A DNA stretch of 37,317 nucleotides from Bacillus sp. 491mf (GCF_900112415.1 NZ_FOLV01000036.1:1-37317), one strand, 5' to 3'. Shown: positions 8,057-16,238, numbered from the stretch's first letter. The notes: generated by a model not told the origin, from the sequence alone. A program made the numbers and translations.

Positions 8057-9196
8057 TTATCCCTTCAAACCAATGTTTTCTCTTTTTATATCAAGTACAT
8101 CTAAAATACTAAATTCAGCAAATTTCCCCATTAAATATTCATGTCCTTTTTGTAAAGCCATCATTCTTTCTTCTTCATAAATAGGTATTAAAGTATAAAA
8201 ATTGATTATTCTATTTTCCGAATCTATAAAACTTCTCATCTCTTTAGATTTACCGATCAAAATACATGATAATGCTGTATTAGAAGCAAATGGCATTGGA
8301 GGTTCTCCATTTGGAAGAATGACCCCTTCCTCTAACCATCCATCATATCTGTGAGGGATGTGAGCAACCATTCTCAGCCACTTCAAAGGCCAATAATTAC
8401 TTTCGTTCGTCATTTCATTTTTACTTAATGGCCAATTTGCAGGTAACTTTAATACCAATTCAGCATACTTAAATCCCTTACTGTCTTCTGAATCATCCAT
8501 TGCAAAATCACTCATCCCTGTAGTCACAAGAGTTATAAAATCGCATTCTTTTGATGGCAGTATAACTTGAATATCAACCGCTACCTTACTGCCAGGTATG
8601 ATTTCACTGATTGTATTATTAATGGGACCAAATTGTTCTGTTATATAATCTAAAATCTCAGTTTTCCCGTTTTGCGTAGTATCCTTATATTCTTCTTTTT
8701 TACCAGAATTCAATACATTTGCTATCTCTATTTGTCCTTGTTCATGTGCAAATGCTACTGCATTCATATTTTCCATATATTCTCCTGTATACTTAACATG
8801 AATGTCAATGCCATTTTCAATCAGAAGTTTTACAATATCTATATATCCACCCTGAATAGCACCAAACAAAGGATTCCTTTCCGATTCACTTACATCCATT
8901 TCAGCTCCACAAGTCAATAGATACCTGACAATTTCAAACTGTCCTTTTGAAGCCGCTTGGTTAAGTGCCCCACCACCATATACACCACCGTGCTTATTTA
9001 TGTCAGCACCTAATTCTATAAGTCGCTTGACTATTTCAAGCTTTCCATGTGTGGCTGCAACATGAAGAAAAGTTCCAAACGGTCTCATCGATATATTCAA
9101 GATCTCCATATCTGAATCAATTAACTCAACTACTCTTTCAACATTATTTTGCTTGATAGCTGTACGAATTTCTTTAGCTAGTTGGATATTTTCCAT
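8057..9196 (-). CDS. ankyrin-SUFU immunity protein
   Basis: 379 aa, ATG 9196 with AAGGAGGT 11 nt upstream. N-terminal ankyrin repeats: TFLHVAATHGKLEIVKRLI at about 42-60, GALNQAASKGQFEIVRYLL at about 75-93 and NPLFGAIQGGYIDIVKLLI at about 107-125. From about residue 180 it has a SUFU-type domain with VTTGMSDFAM, ELVLKLPANWPL, WPLKWLRMVAHIP and a GEPP.PFA segment typical of bacterial SUFU immunity proteins. The ankyrin part is a paralogue of the gene at 2364. The upstream remnant (9204) is an AHH toxin tail, so this double-domain protein probably guards against an AHH nuclease and perhaps a second toxin. Confidence 0.85.
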   Translation of the reverse strand: MENIQLAKEIRTAIKQNNVERVVELIDSDMEILNISMRPFGTFLHVAATHGKLEIVKRLIELGADINKHGGVYGGGALNQAASKGQFEIVRYLLTCGAEMDVSESERNPLFGAIQGGYIDIVKLLIENGIDIHVKYTGEYMENMNAVAFAHEQGQIEIANVLNSGKKEEYKDTTQNGKTEILDYITEQFGPINNTISEIIPGSKVAVDIQVILPSKECDFITLVTTGMSDFAMDDSEDSKGFKYAELVLKLPANWPLSKNEMTNESNYWPLKWLRMVAHIPHRYDGWLEEGVILPNGEPPMPFASNTALSCILIGKSKEMRSFIDSENRIINFYTLIPIYEEERMMALQKGHEYLMGKFAEFSILDVLDIKRENIGLKG

Positions 9197-9203
9197 ATTA
9201 TCA

Positions 9204-9281
9204 CTACCTCCTTTTGGCGGCTATGTTACCTAATTCTTCAAGTGCTGCAACCAATTTCGTACGTCTCCACTTACAATAATG
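9204..9281 (-). pseudogene. AHH toxin tail remnant
   Basis: 26 codons ending KLVAALEELGNIAAKRR-stop. They align with the end of the AHH toxin at 2896 (VVEALEDLRDIASTR). The stop codon overlaps the AGGAGGT that serves the Ank-SUFU gene, so toxin and immunity were translationally adjacent. Everything upstream is gone. Confidence 0.6.
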
Positions 9282-9317
9282 AGACCTTGATTCAAAACAA
9301 ATGTAATACTACAAAGG

Positions 9318-9357
9318 CAATAAAAACCGTAAAAGGCATATAGCCGATTAAGGTTTT
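9318..9357 (-). terminator. recurrent terminator-like hairpin
   Basis: AATAAAAACCGTAAAAGGC..GCCGATTAAGGTTTTTATT, related to the hairpins at 7551 and 24104. It lies just after the gene ending at 9361. Confidence 0.5.
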
Positions 9358-9360
9358 TAT

Positions 9361-9618
9361 TTATATCCCTTTCTTACTATCAACAAAAAAATTGATAACA
9401 TCTTTTTTATTATATATCTCGGATGTTCTTAAATAATTTAAAAATTCTTCTGTTTCAATTTTATTCGTTATATTTATTGAAGAATAATTCTCTAAAAAAT
9501 GACTTAACAAACTGTCATCAACGTTTTCTATTGGTGATGGTAAATATAATTCGGCTTGTGTTCCGATCCATTCTTTTGCTTCTGTTTCTGCTATATCAAA
9601 TGGCTTTCCTTTAGCCAT
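9361..9618 (-). CDS. hypothetical protein, probably 5'-truncated
   Basis: 85 codons from ATG 9618, but that ATG has no ribosome binding site. The frame continues upstream for 12 codons (KLAADKIAEL) before a TAA, with no usable ATG/GTG/TTG. Sequence PFDIAETEAKEWIGTQAELYL..ENVDDSLLSHFLENYSSINI suggests an acidic soluble domain. I do not recognise it. It may be the end of an immunity or toxin gene whose 5' part was deleted. Confidence 0.4.
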   Translation of the reverse strand: MAKGKPFDIAETEAKEWIGTQAELYLPSPIENVDDSLLSHFLENYSSINITNKIETEEFLNYLRTSEIYNKKDVINFFVDSKKGI

Positions 9619-9696
9619 TAATTCAGCAATCTTATCTGCTGCTAATTTATTTTTTATTTACGCTACTACTAGGTTTACTTTAATAACATACACTAA

Positions 9697-10047
9697 TTAA
9701 TTTTTAGTAATTTCCTCATAATAATTTTGCAACCACCCTATATCATCTTGTAAATATTCACACTCAAATTCATTCAAACATTCCTTTATATCAATGCTTT
9801 TGTATAAATCTAAAATTATTTTTATATTACTTAAATCATCTTCATCAAAATTTCCTTTATTTGTACTTTGTAGCCCTATTATAGTTGAAATTACAACAAT
9901 TGATTCTATCCCATTATTTTGTATTTCTTCATAAAAATCATCATAGCATCTTCCAGCAGATTGTTCTGGTGTATATTTATCAATATTTAAATATATATAG
10001 TAGTTCCTAGTAATCTCATATTTAATTTGAAAAAAGCTTTTCCCCAT
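9697..10047 (-). CDS. hypothetical immunity-like protein
   Basis: 116 aa. I start at ATG 10047 because GGAGGT lies 7 nt upstream; an in-frame ATG at 10062 overlaps that site. It is acidic, helical and Tyr-rich (MGKSFFQIKYEITRNYYIYL near the start, DDIGWLQNYYEEI at the end). No family recognised. The remnant of a DUF6985 C-terminus lies just upstream on the same strand. Confidence 0.55.
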   Translation of the reverse strand: MGKSFFQIKYEITRNYYIYLNIDKYTPEQSAGRCYDDFYEEIQNNGIESIVVISTIIGLQSTNKGNFDEDDLSNIKIILDLYKSIDIKECLNEFECEYLQDDIGWLQNYYEEITKN

Positions 10048-10063
10048 TTTTAATACCTCCATT

Positions 10064-10438
10064 TGTTATTTTTTCTTTTAACACAATATTTTAAAGTAAG
10101 ATATCTTGAAATCCTATTTCAGTAATCACTTAAAAAATTAATAATAAACTCACTCATTTCTATAACTAAAACATAAAAAAGCACTCATCGTCGATTGTAG
10201 ACAATCAAATGCTTTAAGTTTGTAAATTTATGGTTTGTTCTCAGTAACAATAATTCGTATATTTAAAATTGCTTCTCATCTACGTATCGTTCTTATTTTT
10301 ATAAATAAATATCGTTATATAGCTCCATAATTGTCTAAACATCATGAGTTCTTTATTCTACACACTTATTTTCTTATATTACTAGTTACGGTAATTATGA
10401 GGTAAAAAGGTTCATTCACTACTGGGTATAAGTACTTT
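10064..10438. other. spacer with DUF6985 tail remnant and terminator
   Basis: At 10091-10128 the minus strand reads ITEIGFQDILL-stop, matching the ARVGYQDVAM/I end of the DUF6985 copies, so a deleted fifth copy once stood here. At about 10170-10215 an AAAGCACTCATCG..AAATGCTTT hairpin resembles the terminator at 5881. The rest is unreadable. Confidence 0.5.
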
Positions 10439-10792
10439 CTACTTAATCTCATCGTCATTAAAAATGGCCTCAAACTCCTCATCAGTATAATCTCTATTAC
10501 TTGATAGATGATAACGATGAGGAATCCCGTTATGGTCTAGAACATGATCTACAACACCTTCCTCATCAGAAACAACAAAAGTAATTTCATCATTACCTTC
10601 ATATGTCTTTGGGGTTATATCTGCCAAAACGAGCCACGCATTTCCTTTAATTCTATAAAATTCATTATAAAATCTTACGGACCTTTCTATATCATCATGT
10701 ATGATCCCGTGTAAATTATGCTTTTTCTGATATCGCTTAGCAATTTGAATAGCTTGACTTGCAGTTAGATTTGTTTCCTTTTCTTCCATCAC
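10439..10792 (-). CDS. hypothetical immunity protein for a metallopeptidase toxin
   Basis: 117 aa. GTG 10792 (or ATG 10789) with AAAGGA upstream. The GTG shares its first base with the TAG of the restored toxin frame upstream (TAGTG), a translationally coupled arrangement. It begins TASQAIQIAKRYQKKHNL, then has NAWLVLADITPK and ITFVVSDEEGVVDHVLDHNG, an alpha-beta layout loosely like Imm35/PepSY-type domains, but the family is not certain. It directly follows a zincin-type toxin remnant (10792-11160). Confidence 0.55.
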   Translation of the reverse strand: MMEEKETNLTASQAIQIAKRYQKKHNLHGIIHDDIERSVRFYNEFYRIKGNAWLVLADITPKTYEGNDEITFVVSDEEGVVDHVLDHNGIPHRYHLSSNRDYTDEEFEAIFNDDEIK

Positions 10793-11160
10793 TATTTCTC
10801 ATATCCTTTCCAATTAGGTAATGGCCATTGTCTACTTCTAATGAAAAAATATATCTTTGTGCTTCATATATCTCTTCAGCAATACATTTTTCCTTATTCT
10901 GCATAATTTCATTATAAATGTACTCTTCTCTTGCTGATCTTGATTGTTTCAAATAATTTTCTTGTCCAAGTTCTCTAGATTGTTTAGCATGGTAGGATTC
11001 ATGAGGGGCACTTAAATTTAATACCAATTTCATTCATACTTTTCTTAAATTCCCTTAAATCTCGAATACTCATAATCCTTAATCCATCATCTGTTAGACG
11101 AGTTTGACCACTAACAGGCATCTCTTCCCATTCTTTAAAATCAAGATTATCCGTACCCTA
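10792..11160 (-). pseudogene. zincin-type metallopeptidase toxin, frameshifted remnant
   Basis: The upstream frame reads MPVSGQTRLTDDGLRIMSIR..FKKSMNEIGIK. After a frameshift it continues HESYHAKQSRELGQENYLKQ (an HExxH zinc-binding motif) and EIYEAQRYIFSLE. A second frameshift is needed to reach WPLPNWKGYEK and the TAG at 10792-10794. Two frameshifts plus a missing strand between MNEIG and HESYH show it is dead. The copy at 20168 keeps the missing segment. Family: zincin-like toxin domains (Tox-MPTase type), by motif only. Confidence 0.65.
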
Positions 11161-11181
11161 TGTTATAAAGTTAAAAAAGAA

Positions 11182-11214
11182 GCTGTTTTTCGCTTGAAAA
11201 TCACGAAAAACAGC
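11182..11214 (-). terminator. terminator hairpin
   Basis: Stem GCTGTTTTTCG / CGAAAAACAGC with T-rich minus-strand tail, in the 11161-11402 spacer, which otherwise shows no gene. Confidence 0.6.
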
Positions 11215-11350
11215 CTATTTTAATAATTTCCCCCCTCATTTTTCCTCCTCAATCACTTATATTTCATTCACAATCTATTTATATATTCTCTTGAATGTTG
11301 TAATATTTCAGTGTTATAAAGATTCTTGATATACTTGCCTAGGTTTAAAA

Positions 11351-11385
11351 AAGCCTATTCCTTAAGGTCTTATAGGAATAAGCTT
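11351..11385 (-). terminator. terminator hairpin
   Basis: Stem AAGCCTATTCCT / AGGAATAAGCTT followed on the minus strand by TTTTAAA, just after the gene ending at 11403. Variant of the GGAATAAGCC hairpins at 1210 and 26427. Confidence 0.6.
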
Positions 11386-11402
11386 CTCAGTGTTTCTTAT
11401 AT

Positions 11403-11867
11403 TTAATCGTTATTTTCTATACTTTTAACTTCTATCATTTTTTGTTCAATCCAATTCATAGCCGTCTCTGCCTCTTCTCGGGCAATCACCCGACGTTTGC
11501 ATTTGTATTTGTAATTTTCATAAGCCCATACTAGTATAATTTTTACAAATTCAATTGTCTCTACTTTACAGATAGGTTCAATTTCATCTTCTTCTTCATC
11601 ATAAAAAGGGTCTTCAATTATTGTAATGTCTCTATAAGATATAACGCTAGATGCATTTCCTCCATGTCGATATTCGGGTAGATGTCCCTTTAATAATTCA
11701 ATATAATTATCTACATCATTTTTTAATTCATTAAATCTCCAAGATATATCAGAACCAAGTGGGTCGCTTATCATATATGCAAATTCCAAAGAATTTTCTT
11801 GATTAAAGTCCAATACTACTTCATTAATAATTTCTTTAAAATCTAGTAAATATCTATACTTCACCAT
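11403..11867 (-). CDS. hypothetical immunity-like protein
   Basis: 154 aa from ATG 11867, chosen because GGAATGGGG lies about 9 nt upstream; an in-frame ATG at 11882 would add MGIHI. Acidic with patches LEFAYMISDPLGSDISWRF, PFYDEEEDEIEPICKVETI and a basic C-terminal helix (KYKCKRRVIAREEAE). No family recognised. The toxin tail at 11891 ends just upstream, so it is probably the cognate immunity protein. Confidence 0.55.
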   Translation of the reverse strand: MVKYRYLLDFKEIINEVVLDFNQENSLEFAYMISDPLGSDISWRFNELKNDVDNYIELLKGHLPEYRHGGNASSVISYRDITIIEDPFYDEEEDEIEPICKVETIEFVKIILVWAYENYKYKCKRRVIAREEAETAMNWIEQKMIEVKSIENND

Positions 11868-11890
11868 AATATGTATCCCCATTCCATTTT

Positions 11891-11995
11891 CTAGTATAAC
11901 GGATAAGCTGAAACAACCTTATTATTCTTAATTACCATCCCTGCATCTGTACGTCCCCTAAATTTATAATTCATTCGTTTTAAGTCCATTCCATG
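11891..11995 (-). pseudogene. toxin tail remnant (RGRTDAGMVI type)
   Basis: The frame HGMDLKRMNYKFRGRTDAG then MVIKNNKVVSAYPLY and TAG 11891-11893, 24 nt before the immunity start. The RGRTDAGMVI...SAYP ending looks like a conserved toxin end, but I cannot name the family. Sequence upstream (12000-12060) is stopped. Confidence 0.5.
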
Positions 11996-12065
11996 TCTTT
12001 TCAATGAAATGTCATCTCACCTAATTCTCACGCTTTTCTTTCTAGCCCAGTTGTAAAAATAAAAA

Positions 12066-12105
12066 AGTCAATAGCCACTACGTTCTCCTAACGTCGCTAT
12101 TGACT
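12066..12105 (-). terminator. recurrent AGTCAATAG terminator
   Basis: Stem AGTCAATAG / CTATTGACT with T6 on the minus strand and the loop text ACTACGTTCTCCTAACG. The same hairpin plus about 60 bp of flank (TTTATT..GCATGT..CAGTG.CC) recurs at 18509-18551 and 35570-35612. Confidence 0.7.
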
Positions 12106-12170
12106 TCCTTTATTAAGCATGTACCTTTGTCAGTGTCCAAGTAACTCACAAAATAGGCACATTTTTCAAC

Positions 12171-12329
12171 TTATTTTTCTATTTTTAGTATCAAGTCTTC
12201 CAAATTCAAAACATCTTTATTATTTTGACTAATGTTCATGCGAAAAGTTTCAAATAAATTTGCAAGAACATGAACGATTACCATAACACATGGCGTTATT
12301 ACAATCGTATATGGCCAAAAATGGTACAT
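12171..12329 (-). CDS. small membrane peptide or C-terminal remnant
   Basis: 52 codons from ATG 12329 to TAA 12171-12173. One hydrophobic stretch (YTIVITPCVMVIVHVLANLF, about residues 7-26) is followed by a polar tail (SQNNKDVLNLEDLILKIEK). There is no clear ribosome binding site and the frame is stopped 4 codons upstream. It may be the end of a decayed membrane protein rather than a gene. Confidence 0.3.
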   Translation of the reverse strand: MYHFWPYTIVITPCVMVIVHVLANLFETFRMNISQNNKDVLNLEDLILKIEK

Positions 12330-12370
12330 TCTAGATAGCTATGCAATCTTGATATTAACTTATAAGGAAA

Positions 12371-12388
12371 CCTTGACCGGAGTCAAGG
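12371..12388 (-). terminator. short hairpin after 12411 gene
   Basis: CCTTGAC / GTCAAGG stem with a 4-nt loop and TTCC on the minus-strand side. It lies 23 nt beyond the stop of the 12411 gene; a weak terminator. Confidence 0.4.
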
Positions 12389-12410
12389 CTGAAGACGTAC
12401 AATATTAGGT

Positions 12411-12866
12411 CTATCTATAATACTTGATACACCTTTCTTGAAAAGGGATTCTATCATCGTGCAGCACTTCTTCTTGCAGCAATTTTGCTATATTCTCTAT
12501 TTTTACAATGAATAGTGCGAAGAAGTCGCCCGAATTTGGATATGAAAATAGTCCATATCCCTTTGGTGACAGTATTTTGTTGACCTCCTTGATCTTTTCA
12601 GGTAAAAATTCATAATGAAATGCTTCTAATTTCTCGAGTTCTTCTTGTGTTGCTAATTCAATTTGGTGGGCAAATTCGTAATCAAGAATAAAATTGACAA
12701 TTTCTTGGTATTCCTCACCTTTATAGTCAACGTATAAAAACTGTTTCGTCGTTAATCCATATTTTAATAGATCTTCATGTAAGTCATAACTTCCTTGCTC
12801 CCTCAAAAACGTTTCCAAATCCTTGCTATCAGGAAATATAATCTGTGCTATCCCTTGATCAGGCAT
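12411..12866 (-). CDS. hypothetical immunity-like protein
   Basis: 151 aa, ATG 12866 with AGGAAG upstream. Acidic; patches IIFPDSKDLETFLREQGSYDL, KQFLYVDYKGEEYQEIV and GYGLFSYPNSGDFFALFIVK. No family recognised. The TnpB element ends about 10-40 nt upstream of its start, so any toxin partner has been displaced; its ribosome binding site sits against the inverted repeat at 12875-12893. Confidence 0.55.
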   Translation of the reverse strand: MPDQGIAQIIFPDSKDLETFLREQGSYDLHEDLLKYGLTTKQFLYVDYKGEEYQEIVNFILDYEFAHQIELATQEELEKLEAFHYEFLPEKIKEVNKILSPKGYGLFSYPNSGDFFALFIVKIENIAKLLQEEVLHDDRIPFQERCIKYYR

Positions 12867-12874
12867 ATTAGCTT

Positions 12875-13099
12875 CCTGGTTTAAAAAACTTATAAAAATC
12901 TATCAAAACGTTGGCGAACCAAGACAAAAGCCAACTACCGAAAAGGAATCTCACCTTTTTCCTGTCCGTAAGGTTATCACCTTCTCATTCACCTACTGTG
13001 AAAGAATAACGGCAGGTTCCTGTTAGGAACGGTCTTGTTTTGCGCATAATCATTCATCCGAGTCAACTATGCGCAAAGCGATATAAGTTTTAAACCAGG
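12875..13099 (-). repeat. inverted repeat bounding the tnpB 3' region
   Basis: CCTGGTTTAAAAAACTTAT (12875-12893) is the near-perfect inverse of ATAAGTTTTAAACCAGG (13083-13099). The inner arm covers the last codons of tnpB. The enclosed 190 nt is rich in hairpins. It may mark the element's functional right end or an RNA stem. Confidence 0.5.
12905..13085 (-). ncRNA. candidate omega-RNA / structured right end of TnpB element
   Basis: Downstream of tnpB on the same strand lie several hairpins: TTTGCGCATA / TATGCGCAAA near 13036-13078, GGTTCCT / AGGAAC near 13014-13028, and GTTGGC / GCCAAC at 12910-12935. TnpB elements encode their guide RNA (omegaRNA) at exactly this place, overlapping the tnpB end and stopping at the right end of the element. 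GC content is higher than in the flanks. The RNA role is inferred. Confidence 0.45.
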
Positions 13100-14658
13100 T
13101 TCCCTCCCTTCTTGATTTGAAATAAAATTTGTTGATTACTCATATACACTGTTTTATGAAGGATACTCCATAATTTCCAGTTGTGATCGTCTTTCCATGT
13201 TGCGATGGTTTGTAACCATTTCTTATATATCTTTTTTGGATTCTTATTACTTTCTTCCAATGAAGCAATAAGAATCCGAAGTTTCGTTGCGATTTGGTTT
13301 TGTAACAAAGAAATCATTTCTTTTGGTAGTTTTTCTTGTAGTCCAAGCCCACGACGTGCAATCGTAAACGCAGCCGTTTCATGAACGCTAATCCCATACT
13401 TTTTACTATATTTTAGTTTTCCAATCACGCTTGTATAAGCAGGATTCACCATTTTGACGGAAAATCCATTACGAAGCCCCATTCTGATTAAACTATTTAA
13501 CATCTTCTTGTAAGTAAACTGATGAAATTTGCGATTGCTGTATGTGTCTGTATCATGAGAGTGTTGAAAACGTAAATCTTCTAGGACAATGCCGCCAACA
13601 TGTTGAGAACATAACCAATCTTTGATTTGTTGTGTCATTTGCCCGATTACAGTAGCACGTTTATCCGTAGAAAACGTATCTAGATTGTGTAAATAAAAGA
13701 TTTTCGATCCTTTGAAATTCCCTTGCTTCGTGCATAAACTAATGGCTATACGATCAGGATTGACATCGATTCCTGCAATCACATCAGATATTGGGACTTG
13801 TTTGAAGTCTAACATACGACCTGTTTTCGTTTCCTCAAATGTAATATTCACATAGAATTCCTCTTTTTTACGAAGTAATTCTACACTATATGTTTGATGG
13901 TCAATTATTGGTTTTCCTTTTGGATTCACACCTGTTTGTGTACCCATGACCACGCCTGTGATTTCCTTGTAATAACGATACGGAATTATAATCGGTACTA
14001 CAATACGAGGACTTTTTCTTTTTCCTGAAGTCAACCCTAACGGATTGGCGATTTCTAACCAACCTTGGCCATTATCATCAATTGTGATCCGTATATTTAA
14101 ATTTCCTTTTTTACTTTTATCACCTCTTGAATACAATTGCCGTGTCCGTAAATCCTTCCATTCTTGATTGGAAATGTTTTGTTTCATACGTTCATAAAAG
14201 GCTTTTCGGCCACCGAAAATAACAGACGGTAATGTACCGTTTGTGATATGCGTTTCATACATCGAAACTTTTTGTTCTAATTTTTGTTTTCGCTTTCGTA
14301 AACCATTTAAACAAACGTCTAATGGTACTTTTTTTGGTCTTTTTCTACCACTTTTATATTCTTCTATTTTTTGTATGGTTTGTTCTAACTTTTTTTGATT
14401 GTTTTCTAGATAAACAAGAAGGAGTTCTTTTTGAGAGGAAATGATGGTTTGTGCTTGTAAAACTGCATCTTCACAATAACGTTTATTTAAGGAATACACG
14501 TGTTGCAATTTCTTGATCAATTCTTTATCATGATGTCCTTCTGTTAAACGATTAAAACTATAACGTTTGGCACTTTCAAATGTACGAATCAAATCGAGAA
14601 GTTGTTCCCTTTGTTCTCTTGTGATGGTTTTAATTTTACAAGAACGTGTTGTTTTCAT
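13090..14658 (-). CDS. tnpB: TnpB-like RNA-guided nuclease protein, no zinc finger, variant RuvC
   Basis: 522 aa, ATG 14658 with AAAGGAGAG 6 nt upstream. The N-terminal half is basic and helical with a coiled-coil stretch at about 70-135. The RuvC part shows GIDVN (D298) and IVLEDLRF (E360), then NPAYTSVIGKLKY (about 405-417) and VHETAAFTIARRGLG (425-439). In standard TnpB the NPAYTS-like segment leads into two CxxC pairs and DRDVNAA. Here both cysteine pairs are missing and His426 is at the expected third acidic position. It is larger than typical TnpB (about 400 aa). No Y1 transposase TnpA is nearby, so the element is IS1341-like. Paralogue at 27451-29133. Confidence 0.85.
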   Translation of the reverse strand: MKTTRSCKIKTITREQREQLLDLIRTFESAKRYSFNRLTEGHHDKELIKKLQHVYSLNKRYCEDAVLQAQTIISSQKELLLVYLENNQKKLEQTIQKIEEYKSGRKRPKKVPLDVCLNGLRKRKQKLEQKVSMYETHITNGTLPSVIFGGRKAFYERMKQNISNQEWKDLRTRQLYSRGDKSKKGNLNIRITIDDNGQGWLEIANPLGLTSGKRKSPRIVVPIIIPYRYYKEITGVVMGTQTGVNPKGKPIIDHQTYSVELLRKKEEFYVNITFEETKTGRMLDFKQVPISDVIAGIDVNPDRIAISLCTKQGNFKGSKIFYLHNLDTFSTDKRATVIGQMTQQIKDWLCSQHVGGIVLEDLRFQHSHDTDTYSNRKFHQFTYKKMLNSLIRMGLRNGFSVKMVNPAYTSVIGKLKYSKKYGISVHETAAFTIARRGLGLQEKLPKEMISLLQNQIATKLRILIASLEESNKNPKKIYKKWLQTIATWKDDHNWKLWSILHKTVYMSNQQILFQIKKGGNLV

Positions 14659-14679
14659 CTATTACTCTCCTTTCGTTAC

Positions 14680-14784
14680 TCAATTTTCAATCTCTTTACT
14701 TACTTTTTTCCCTCCACGTTTTCCACTTGTTTTTTTGTGGAAACACAAGCCCGCCGCTTCTTTAATTATTATCATTCTTCCCAT
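14680..14784 (-). CDS. small basic ORF upstream of tnpB
   Basis: 34 codons, ATG 14784 with AAGGGAG about 10 nt upstream, stop TGA 14680-14682, 21 nt before the tnpB start. Sequence is Lys/Gly-rich (KEAAGLCFHKKTSGKRGGKK). It would form an operon with tnpB. It may be a leader peptide of the element or chance; I know no family. Confidence 0.35.
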   Translation of the reverse strand: MGRMIIIKEAAGLCFHKKTSGKRGGKKVSKEIEN

Positions 14785-14903
14785 AAAAAAACAACTCCCT
14801 TTTTGTTATAGAGTCTGACAAAACTGGATGTGTATGCAGTAGTTTTTATTATCTTTTATAACTTTTTATAAATTTTTTTGAAACTGTCGGAACCTCCCTT
14901 TTA

Positions 14904-15875
14904 TTAAAATAATTCTCCATGCTTGTTAGGAATATATTCCGGGTAGTTTTTACGATAAAATTGATCGATCATCTGAAGTACAGGGTCCCATTCAGGGTAA
15001 GGCTCACGTTCTCCAAATACCATTTTCGCTTCTGGAGTATTCATCAGAAAATTATCGAATTGAGTAGGTACTGGCAACCCTAGTTGTTTCCTTACATGGA
15101 TCAAGAATAAGATCTCAAAAGGATAAAATCCGAATCCGAAATCACCAAATTCACCGAACTGTCCGATTTCAGAAGCTAATGCAGAATGATACTGTGACAT
15201 TATCGAAATTAGATGTTCTATTTCTTCTAAATCACCAGTTGACCAACGTCCCAGCACTTCATCATAAATGTTCAGGTCTTCAGGGATTAAGTCGCATCGT
15301 AGTTCAGCTTCCTTAAACTTATTTATCACGGCTAGATGCAATTTTTCATTCGTTCCCATAATGGTTTTATTTCTATACTGCAAGTACAGCTCTAGCAAAA
15401 ACCAAATATGTCTATCTTCTTCATTGGCATCTATTAAATGTTCACCGAAGTGATGAGTCATAAAATTATATAATATATTTTCTTCTTTCTCCCATCCATA
15501 CATTGCAAAATGAACTAATGTGAAGACGACTTCGCTAAACGTATATCCCAAGAACATCCTTGGATACCTGATTGTATAAAGATCCTGTCCCATGCACTGG
15601 TAAAATAAAACCTTCTGCATGTTTTTTAATCCTTCTGCATTGTTTCCACCGCTGATCAATACATCGTTTTTCCATAGTGACAAGTGATATGAGGAAATTT
15701 TGCTTAGATTTATTAATAGTATGTGATCTTTCTCTGTTTCATTTTGCTCAACGATTTCCTCATTCTCTCTTCTACTAACATCATATTTATCTTTAACATC
15801 TTCAAATTTGATTCCATCCACAAAATTTTTGCTATATCTTCTAAAAGCCATTTCTAACTTTTTTTGGTTTATCAT
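14904..15875 (-). CDS. large immunity-like protein (Imm49-like)
   Basis: 323 aa, ATG 15875 with AGGGAGA upstream, the longest intact non-TnpB single gene except the Ank-SUFU. Mostly helical. The C-terminal section (LEEIEHLISIMSQYHSALAS, then GFYPFEILFLIHVRKQLGLP and NFLMN) resembles the layout of Imm49 (helix with a hydrophobic HK-like helix followed by lA...G and a LP/LMN end), but the match is by eye. Starts AFRRYSKNFVDGIKFEDVKD. No signal peptide. It heads the second immunity block after the TnpB insertion. Confidence 0.5.
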   Translation of the reverse strand: MINQKKLEMAFRRYSKNFVDGIKFEDVKDKYDVSRRENEEIVEQNETEKDHILLINLSKISSYHLSLWKNDVLISGGNNAEGLKNMQKVLFYQCMGQDLYTIRYPRMFLGYTFSEVVFTLVHFAMYGWEKEENILYNFMTHHFGEHLIDANEEDRHIWFLLELYLQYRNKTIMGTNEKLHLAVINKFKEAELRCDLIPEDLNIYDEVLGRWSTGDLEEIEHLISIMSQYHSALASEIGQFGEFGDFGFGFYPFEILFLIHVRKQLGLPVPTQFDNFLMNTPEAKMVFGEREPYPEWDPVLQMIDQFYRKNYPEYIPNKHGELF

Positions 15876-15941
15876 TGCATTCTCCCTATGAATTAATCTA
15901 TTTCCTTATTCCAGTCTTTTACCCTTAACACCTTTAAATAA

Positions 15942-16238
15942 TTAATTTATAGCCTTTTTTGCAAACTCAACATCCGTTTTCAAATCTAATTCAGGATATC
16001 TTTTTTCTAGTAATTCCAAAGTATCAATAAATTTCTTACTTTGTAGTTTTTCAGATATGTCCTCAAATATTTCACTTATCCATTCCAGTTCCTCTTCCTC
16101 ACAATTCTCTAAATATTCAATAGTTTCTTTTTCACTTTTCTTGAATATGTCTGTTAACTCACTCCACTTTTTTTCTACCGCTGGATCATCTGGGTGTAAC
16201 TTTTTTCTTTCCAAAATTATTTTTTTATTATCAATCAT
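15942..16238 (-). CDS. small acidic immunity-like protein
   Basis: 98 aa, ATG 16238 with a weak AGAAAGATAG upstream. All-helical and charged, with EKKWSELTDIF, EYLENCEEEELEWISEIFED and LEKRYPELDLKTDVEFAKKA. Family not recognised. About 15 codons on the minus strand just upstream (STALSLGGLHKKV-stop, 16268-16310) may be a toxin tail. Confidence 0.5.
   Translation of the reverse strand: MIDNKKIILERKKLHPDDPAVEKKWSELTDIFKKSEKETIEYLENCEEEELEWISEIFEDISEKLQSKKFIDTLELLEKRYPELDLKTDVEFAKKAIN

Noticed and set aside
9361-9618. Calling this a complete immunity gene
   Set aside because: The ATG lacks a ribosome binding site and the protein frame clearly starts upstream, so I list it as probably truncated.
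10737-11033. 98-aa ORF as an intact small metalloprotease
   Set aside because: Its end is out of frame with the WPLPNWKGYEK toxin end and its start lacks the preceding domain; it is a frameshifted remnant.
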